Shown here piece by piece: positions 5,994 to 10,393 of a stretch of DNA of 10,393 nt (its first letter is position 1; each line of letters starts with the position of its first letter). A program made the position numbers and the translations under genes. The notes beneath the pieces were generated by a model. That model searched no databases and was not told the origin of the DNA. It was given only the letters and a program-made list of their open reading frames with translations. Source of the stretch: Pseudomonadota bacterium (GTDB taxonomy: Bacteria; Desulfobacterota; Desulfovibrionia; Desulfovibrionales; Desulfovibrionaceae); contig JAEZEM010000158.1 of the NCBI GenBank assembly GCA_023417745.1, positions 1 through 10,393 on the forward strand. Reading direction: 5' to 3'.

Positions 5994-6449
5994 ATGCAAC
6001 GACGCCATGCCGCCTTAAGCGCCCTGTGCCTGCTTTTGGCCCTGACCACCGCCGCCGAGGCCATGGGGGCCGCCAAACACTTCCGGTCCACGGCCGAACA
6101 TTTCAACGAGTACGCGTCCAAGGCCGCCGATCTCTACTTCAAGACCGAAAACGCGGCCGAGAAGAACATCCTGTCGCATCTCACCGCCATGTGCGCCATC
6201 TACGCTGAAAAGGCCAACGGCCTGGCCCGCATGGCCGACGTGGCCGAGCACATGACGGCCAAGCGCGACGCGGTCTATGTGGCCGAGCGGCTGCGCGAGA
6301 TGCGCGCCTCGGTGCTGGCCTCGCTGCCCCAGGACACCAAGCTGTTGGCCGAGCTCGTGGAAAATCAGGAAAACCAAGGGCTGCGCCAGTTCGGCGCGCT
6401 GGTGGTGACGGAACTGCGAGTCTTCGAGCGAAACGCCCAGAATTTCTAA
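5994..6449 (+). CDS. Small secreted helical protein of unknown function
   Basis: I do not recognise this 151-residue protein. Residues 1-23 form a signal peptide (MQRRHAA, a Leu/Ala-rich core, cleavage near AEA), so the mature chain of about 128 residues is probably periplasmic. The rest is Ala/Glu/Leu-rich and looks fully helical with no membrane span. It has one cysteine in the mature part (C67), several Met residues and no recognisable catalytic motif, so a binding, scaffold or adaptor role is more likely than an enzyme, though this is a guess. The ATG at 5994 has GGAGAA (5985-5990) just upstream; the longer open frame starting at 5916 lacks this and would bury the signal peptide. It is the only plus-strand gene and its TAA overlaps the stop of the O-antigen-ligase-like gene tail to tail by 4 bp. 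Coding status is supported by the signal peptide and ribosome binding site. Confidence 0.75.
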   Translation: MQRRHAALSALCLLLALTTAAEAMGAAKHFRSTAEHFNEYASKAADLYFKTENAAEKNILSHLTAMCAIYAEKANGLARMADVAEHMTAKRDAVYVAERLREMRASVLASLPQDTKLLAELVENQENQGLRQFGALVVTELRVFERNAQNF

Positions 6450-8491
6450 GGTTCCTCACTCCTTCCGACTTCCCGGCCGTCGGCCCCGCCCGGGGCCTGG
6501 GCCTCTTCCCGCGCCTCCCGTCCGGCCCGGACCGCTGCCGCCACGCCAAGAAGCCTGGGGTCGGGCGCGCCGCTTTGGACCATGGGCACAAACGCCGTCT
6601 CGGGCATGATGAAGATTGTCCTGGCCCGGCCGTCGCCGGCGTCGGGCAGCCGGTAGCGCCGGCTCGTCGGCTCGCCGCCCAGGCGCAGCTTGTCCAGGGG
6701 GCCGGCGTCGGACACCAGCAGCACGTCCTGGGCGACGGGCGAAAAAAGCGTCAGCTCCACCTCCCCGGGCGCGACCAGCACGGCGGCGTTGCCCGCGCTC
6801 CAGCGCATCTCCCGCCCGTCCATCATTTCCGGCGGATAAAACCCCTCGTAGACCACCTCCCCGACCCGCCACTGGGCCAGGGACAGACGCTCCCGGGTGC
6901 GGGACAGCCCGAAATCGGCGGCATAGGCGACAAGGCCGGCCAGAGCCAGACCCCAGGCCAGCCCCCCGGCCAACCGGGCCAGGCGGCCGGGACGCGCCCG
7001 GCCCTCCAGGGCCATGGCCCGGGCCAGGGGCGGGGCCAGCAGGAACAGCACCGCCGGCACGTAGAACATCTCCTGGAAAAACGCATAGACGTGGAAGGCG
7101 GCCAGGGACAGCAGCAAGGCCAGATCCAGGCTGGCGGCCGTGTCCCGCACACTTCGCCACAGCAGGAACCCGGCCCGGCCGGCCAGGACCAGCCACAGGG
7201 CCAGGCCGGCCAACCCCAGGCCCGAGACGAGCTGGATGTACATGTTGTGCGAGGTCTCGAAGACTTCGGCGTTCTTGTCGCCGTAGCGGCCAAGCCAGGC
7301 GGCCGGCGTGGCCAAGAGCACCGGATAATGCCGGGCGTAGCTCTCGTAGCCCAGGCCAAAGACCGGGCTTTCAGCGGCGATGAGCAGGCCCGAGCGGAAC
7401 AGCGTCGGCCGGGGCGAGTCCGTAAAATTGCCCACCCGTTCCTTGAGCAGGGCGTTTATCGGCCGGCTGACGGCGGCCAGCTCCTTGCCCGAAGCCCAAA
7501 AGGACAAGCCGACCACCAGCGCCCCGCACACGGCCAGGGCCGGCAGATGCCCCCAGGGACGGCGCAGGCGCAGCATGGGCCCGCCCCGGAAATAGAGCCA
7601 CACGGCGGCGGCGAAGGTCAGGCCGCCGGCGATCCAGCCGGCCCGGGCCAGGGTCAGGACCAGAGAGCCGGCCACAAGGGCCAGGCAGGCCGCGCCAAAA
7701 CACCGGGCCGCTTTCGAGGGCCGGGCCAGGGCGATCAAGGCATAGGGCGCGGCCACGGCCAGATACTCGGCATACCAGCCCGGATTGGCGAAGACCGAGG
7801 TGAAGCGGTAATGAAGCAGATAGTGGTCGCCCCGGAAATGCAGAGCCAGACCGTAGACGATGGAGACGACCAGGCCGGCCAGGATGCCCGAGGTCAGGGT
7901 CTCGAAGCGCCCGGGCCAGGGGGTTCGGGCCAGCTCACGAACGAACACGGCAAAGACGGCCAACCGGGCCGCCGCGCCCAAGCCGTAAGCCGGGACGTCG
8001 GCCGGGGAAAAGGCCACGGCGGCGAAAAAGGCGGTCGGCCCGAAAAAGGCCAGCTGCGCGGCCAGGCGGTCCCAGGGCAAAAGCAGCGTGGACCCCAGGG
8101 CCAGGACGGCCAGCGCGCCGAGAAACGCCCCGCACGGACCGGCGGCGGCCCCGGTTTGCGCTGCGCCCTCGGGCTCGTCCTGGCCGAGATTGCGCCAGCC
8201 CAGGGCCAGGGCGGCCATGTCCAGGATCAGACCGAAGGCGGCCGAAGGATAGACGTAGGCCTGCCAGCCGAAGAGAAAAAGCGTCGCGCCCAGGAGAAAA
8301 AGCCCCACGGACAGCCCCCGGCGCGACACGGCCAGAGCCAGGCCCCAGACCACGACCACGGCCGCGAACGCCTGGGCCGGCCAACCCAGCCCGGCCAGCA
8401 CGGCCACCGACAGCAGGCCATGGCCGGCGGCCAGGGCCAGACCGCCGGCCCGCAGCGCGCCGGCAAAAAACTGAGCCAGGGCCGCGCTCAT
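6446..8491 (-). CDS. O-antigen ligase / Wzy polymerase-like membrane protein
   Basis: This 681-residue integral membrane protein resembles the Wzy_C (O-antigen ligase WaaL / polymerase) superfamily, which joins undecaprenyl-linked sugar chains to an acceptor or polymerises them on the periplasmic side. Hydrophobic segments fill most of residues 10-525. Family-like signals are RFTSVFANPGWYAEYL (229-244), LTLARAGWIAGG (279-290, with an Arg typical of the loop) and SHNMYIQLVSGLGLAGL (414-430, where H415 fits the conserved HN-type motif in the large periplasmic loop). After the last span (about 506-527) comes an extra hydrophilic tail of about 150 residues with alternating strand-like segments. 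I chose the ATG at 8491, with GGGAG about 11 nt upstream; a TTG at 8536 is also in frame. It follows an AT-rich palindrome, so it may have its own promoter. The family call is fairly firm; ligase versus polymerase cannot be decided from sequence. Confidence 0.82.
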   Translation of the reverse strand: MSAALAQFFAGALRAGGLALAAGHGLLSVAVLAGLGWPAQAFAAVVVVWGLALAVSRRGLSVGLFLLGATLFLFGWQAYVYPSAAFGLILDMAALALGWRNLGQDEPEGAAQTGAAAGPCGAFLGALAVLALGSTLLLPWDRLAAQLAFFGPTAFFAAVAFSPADVPAYGLGAAARLAVFAVFVRELARTPWPGRFETLTSGILAGLVVSIVYGLALHFRGDHYLLHYRFTSVFANPGWYAEYLAVAAPYALIALARPSKAARCFGAACLALVAGSLVLTLARAGWIAGGLTFAAAVWLYFRGGPMLRLRRPWGHLPALAVCGALVVGLSFWASGKELAAVSRPINALLKERVGNFTDSPRPTLFRSGLLIAAESPVFGLGYESYARHYPVLLATPAAWLGRYGDKNAEVFETSHNMYIQLVSGLGLAGLALWLVLAGRAGFLLWRSVRDTAASLDLALLLSLAAFHVYAFFQEMFYVPAVLFLLAPPLARAMALEGRARPGRLARLAGGLAWGLALAGLVAYAADFGLSRTRERLSLAQWRVGEVVYEGFYPPEMMDGREMRWSAGNAAVLVAPGEVELTLFSPVAQDVLLVSDAGPLDKLRLGGEPTSRRYRLPDAGDGRARTIFIMPETAFVPMVQSGAPDPRLLGVAAAVRAGREAREEAQAPGGADGREVGRSEEP

Positions 8492-8552
8492 GGCCTGGGC
8501 CGCTCCCGCGTCGTCCGAGCGGACGCCGCAACGCAATGGTGGAGTTGCATCA

Positions 8553-8592
8553 TGGCTTTTTCTTAAAAAATACGGCGGTATTTTTTAAGCCA
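8553..8592. terminator. AT-rich palindrome between two minus-strand genes
   Basis: CTTAAAAAATAC (8562-8573) and GTATTTTTTAAG (8578-8589) are a perfect 12-bp inverted repeat with a GGCG loop. The pairing can extend to TGGCTT (8553-8558) with AAGCCA (8587-8592) by bulging six bases. It starts about 6 nt past the stop of the pseudopilin-like gene, as a terminator would, but its T-run is inside the stem, so it may instead be an operator or a promoter element for the O-antigen-ligase-like gene. It stands out strongly against the GC-rich surroundings. Confidence 0.45.
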
Positions 8593-8597
8593 CGACC

Positions 8598-9536
8598 CTA
8601 GGGCCGCTCCTTGTCCTTGGGGCAAAAGGCGTTGGGCACAGCCACCACGATGTCGTCGGCGTCGCCGAACAGGCCGTTTTGGCCGGCCGAGACCACGGCA
8701 TCGGGCAGGCAGGGGAAATCCGGGCTCTCACCCTCGTTTTCGTTGAGCAGATAGGGCGAACCCCAGGGGTCGCGGGCCAGACGCTCCAGGGTCCGGGGCG
8801 AGGCCTTGGCCGCCGCGCCCAGGCGCTCCCGGGCGGCCTCCCACTTGCGGCGGCAGACGTCGCCCTGGGGAACCAGCCGCAAATCCCGCCCCTCGCAGCC
8901 GCAACTCGTGCAGTTCTCTCCCGTCACCTCGACCAGGGGCTTGCCCGTGGCCTGCTTGGCGGCCAGGGCCAGCTCGGCCAGGGCGTCCAGGGCATTTTGA
9001 GCCTCGGTGCGTTCGTGAAGCAGCGCCACCATGGCGGCGAAATCCCGGCGTTTCCTGGCCAGGGTATCGCCAAGCAGCAGCGAGGCGGACAAAAGCGCCA
9101 CACAGATGATGAGCGCCGTGCGCACCCGCCACAAGGCCCGAGCTTCGTAGCGGTCCACGGCCAGCCGCCAGTCGCCGGCCTTGCGCGCGGCCAGCTTTTT
9201 TTCGAGGGCTTCCAGGCGATCCTCGGCCTGGCGGGCAAAGGCAGCCAGGGCCTTGGACTCGGGCATGGGGCCAAGCCCGGCCCGGACATCGGTCAGGGTC
9301 TCGCCGCCGGCCCCGAGCAGCTGGGCCAGGGCGTCGAGGTCCTCGGCGAGAAGCGCGGCCACGAGCCCGGCGTCCCGGGCGTCGGCGGCGGCCAGCAAGG
9401 CCAAAAGACCGTCCAGGCGACCAGCCGCCCGGGCGAGTAGCTCCTCGGCCCGGCCCCGGGCGGCCAGGACGGCGGCCTCGGCCGCGCCCGGGGCTGGCCG
9501 GCGTTCGCCCGGCATGAAAAAGGACAGAAAATCCAA
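8598..9536 (-). CDS. Membrane protein with a pseudopilin-like C-terminal part
   Basis: This 312-residue protein has three parts. Residues 1-137 are hydrophilic, Ala/Leu/Glu-rich and probably helical. Residues 139-157 (TALIICVALLSASLLLGDT) form one membrane span. Residues 161-312 resemble the soluble part of type II secretion major pseudopilins: a long helix continuing from the span, then DPWGSPY (256-262) and SAGQNGLFGDADDI (283-296), the latter like the calcium-binding loop of GspG. There is no G/FTLIE prepilin leader before the span. Six cysteines (209, 212, 214, 228, 276, 305) lie in the C-terminal part and could form disulfides in the periplasm. The TTG at 9536 is 3 nt after the acetolactate decarboxylase stop with GGAA upstream, suggesting translational coupling; an ATG at 9515 would remove seven residues. 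The pseudopilin resemblance is by motif only; the function is unknown. Confidence 0.75.
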   Translation of the reverse strand: MDFLSFFMPGERRPAPGAAEAAVLAARGRAEELLARAAGRLDGLLALLAAADARDAGLVAALLAEDLDALAQLLGAGGETLTDVRAGLGPMPESKALAAFARQAEDRLEALEKKLAARKAGDWRLAVDRYEARALWRVRTALIICVALLSASLLLGDTLARKRRDFAAMVALLHERTEAQNALDALAELALAAKQATGKPLVEVTGENCTSCGCEGRDLRLVPQGDVCRRKWEAARERLGAAAKASPRTLERLARDPWGSPYLLNENEGESPDFPCLPDAVVSAGQNGLFGDADDIVVAVPNAFCPKDKERP

Positions 9537-9539
9537 AAG

Positions 9540-10298
9540 CTATTCCGTTCCGGCAGCGGGTTTGGCGACGTCCGTGCGGGGCAGCGGACCGGACGGCAGA
9601 TGGATGTCCATGGCGGTTATGGCCTCGCCCCGGGCCTTGGCCGCGTCCACAGCGAGGGCCAGCACGTGGCCGCCGCGCTTACGGTCGGCGCTCAGGTAAT
9701 GGAAATGCCAGCCCGGCGGCGACAGGGCCGGCAAGCCAGGCGGAGTGTAGAAGCCGACCAGGGTCCCCTGCTCGTCGGCCAGGGGATAGGTGGCCTGATG
9801 GGCCACGGCTTCGGCCAGGGTCGGCCAAGGTTTGGTCTGGGCCGGGACGCTGCGCACGGTCAACTTGCCGAAGCGGCCGTCCACACGCACGGCGCACATC
9901 TTGGAGGGATCGGGCAGGCGGGCGGCCAGAGCGGCGGTCAGGCCGGGCAGGTCCAGGCCGTCCACCCGGCCGAGGTCGAGGGACCCGACAAAGCGCACGA
10001 CCTGGGCAAAGGGCGCGGTCTGTCCCGGCTTGGCCTTGTGCACCACGCCGTCAACAGTGACTTGATGCACCACGCCGTCCAGGACCACCATCTCGCCGTT
10101 TAAGGCGTCGAAGGTGCCCAGGCCGAAGTCGCCCTGGGCAGCCAGGGCCGGCATGGCGGTCTGGCCGGCATAATCGCCGGCCGAAAGCGCCTCGATGGTT
10201 CCGGTCTGGTGGAGCGTGGCGGCCGGGAGCTGGCCGGCAAGGCCAAAAACGAGACACAGGCCCCAGGCGAGAACCCGTCCCGAAAACCATTGCGGCAT
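9540..10298 (-). CDS. budA: Exported alpha-acetolactate decarboxylase
   Basis: This 252-residue protein matches alpha-acetolactate decarboxylase (BudA/AlsD family), which converts (S)-2-acetolactate to (R)-acetoin and CO2. GTFDALNGEMVVLDG (61-75) is the family's signature stretch with its conserved Glu (E69). RSVPAQ (149-154) holds the conserved Arg, and GWHFHYLSADRKRGGH (196-211) carries the three predicted zinc ligands H198, H200 and H211, with the H-x-H-x10-H spacing of the family. An added N-terminus (MPQWFSGRVLAWGLCLVFGL, residues 1-20, then LAGQLPAA, cleaved near residue 28) looks like a signal peptide, so the enzyme is probably periplasmic. The ATG at 10298 has GGGGAGGG (10311-10304) upstream; the longer open frame to 10388 is unlikely. 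It is followed 3 nt later by the pseudopilin-like gene. The family and residues are secure; the exported location is inferred. The symbol is by homology only. Confidence 0.92.
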   Translation of the reverse strand: MPQWFSGRVLAWGLCLVFGLAGQLPAATLHQTGTIEALSAGDYAGQTAMPALAAQGDFGLGTFDALNGEMVVLDGVVHQVTVDGVVHKAKPGQTAPFAQVVRFVGSLDLGRVDGLDLPGLTAALAARLPDPSKMCAVRVDGRFGKLTVRSVPAQTKPWPTLAEAVAHQATYPLADEQGTLVGFYTPPGLPALSPPGWHFHYLSADRKRGGHVLALAVDAAKARGEAITAMDIHLPSGPLPRTDVAKPAAGTE

Positions 10299-10314
10299 GG
10301 TTGCCCTCCCCGTC

Positions 10315-10332
10315 GCGCGCCGGGCGGCGCGC
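10315..10332 (-). other. Hairpin directly upstream of the decarboxylase ribosome binding site
   Basis: Perfect 7-bp arms GCGCGCC (10315-10321) and GGCGCGC (10326-10332) with a 4-nt loop lie 3 nt upstream of the GGGGAGGG ribosome binding site. If transcribed, it would sit next to the ribosome landing site and could modulate translation, or simply reflect GC-rich sequence. Confidence 0.35.
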
Positions 10333-10363
10333 TCTGGAAATGTGTTCATCCAAACGACAGCGC

Positions 10364-10386
10364 GCGGGACCACAAGCCGGTCCCGC
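10364..10386. terminator. Perfect hairpin at the right edge
   Basis: GCGGGACC (10364-10371) and GGTCCCGC (10379-10386) are perfectly complementary over 8 bp around a 7-nt loop. No T-run follows on the minus strand. It may be the terminator hairpin of a gene beyond the right edge or part of the decarboxylase leader; the window ends too soon to tell. Confidence 0.35.
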
Positions 10387-10393
10387 ATAACGG

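Noticed and set aside
5649..6008. A 119-codon minus-strand frame across the divergent intergenic region
   Set aside because: It has no ribosome binding site, is Arg/Pro/Gly-rich, and overlaps inverted repeats and promoter candidates.
6575..8566. A 663-codon plus-strand open frame opposite the O-antigen-ligase-like gene
   Set aside because: It is rich in Gly, Gln, Arg and Pro with no domain, and it mirrors a clear membrane protein on the other strand; such antisense frames are common in GC-rich code.

Overview
The window is GC-rich, densely coded DNA with most genes on the minus strand. The gene content (a sigma-54 activator next to glycosyltransferases, an O-antigen-ligase-like protein, a very stable GC hairpin just after a stop codon) and the codon style suggest a Gram-negative deltaproteobacterium, perhaps a Desulfovibrio-type sulfate reducer. 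That placement is an inference; no rRNA or marker gene is present to confirm it.

Layout, left to right. Positions 1-318 hold no convincing gene but several inverted repeats, including a 12-bp-arm hairpin just past the first stop codon. Positions 319-4320 carry three minus-strand genes, read from right to left: a CgeB/GT1-like glycosyltransferase (3154-4320), a sigma-54-dependent activator with a degenerate receiver domain (1555-3060), and a MurG/GT28-like glycosyltransferase (319-1551). A good sigma-54 (-24/-12) promoter candidate lies directly upstream of the activator gene at 3126-3141. Positions 4321-4648 are a non-coding island with AT-rich hairpins and a duplicated copy of the 3' end of the next gene. 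An exported NodB-type polysaccharide deacetylase (4649-5662, minus) and a small secreted helical protein of unknown function (5994-6449, plus) diverge from a 331-bp structured intergenic region. The small gene converges on, and overlaps by 4 bp, a large O-antigen-ligase/Wzy-like membrane protein (6446-8491, minus). After an AT-rich palindrome, the last pair is an unusual membrane protein with a pseudopilin-like C-terminal part (8598-9536, minus), preceded 3 nt upstream by an exported alpha-acetolactate decarboxylase (9540-10298, minus).

Working together: the two glycosyltransferases, the deacetylase and the O-antigen-ligase-like protein are consistent with making, modifying and ligating or polymerising a cell-surface polysaccharide. 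The bEBP may control its own two-gene unit through sigma-54. The acetolactate decarboxylase/pseudopilin-like pair looks like a separate transcription unit with no obvious link to the polysaccharide genes. No rRNA, tRNA, CRISPR array, insertion sequence or integrase was seen. The most unusual items are the pseudopilin-like protein with a 137-residue N-terminal extension and no prepilin leader, the phosphorylation-incompetent receiver of the activator together with its own sigma-54 promoter candidate, and the exported acetolactate decarboxylase.
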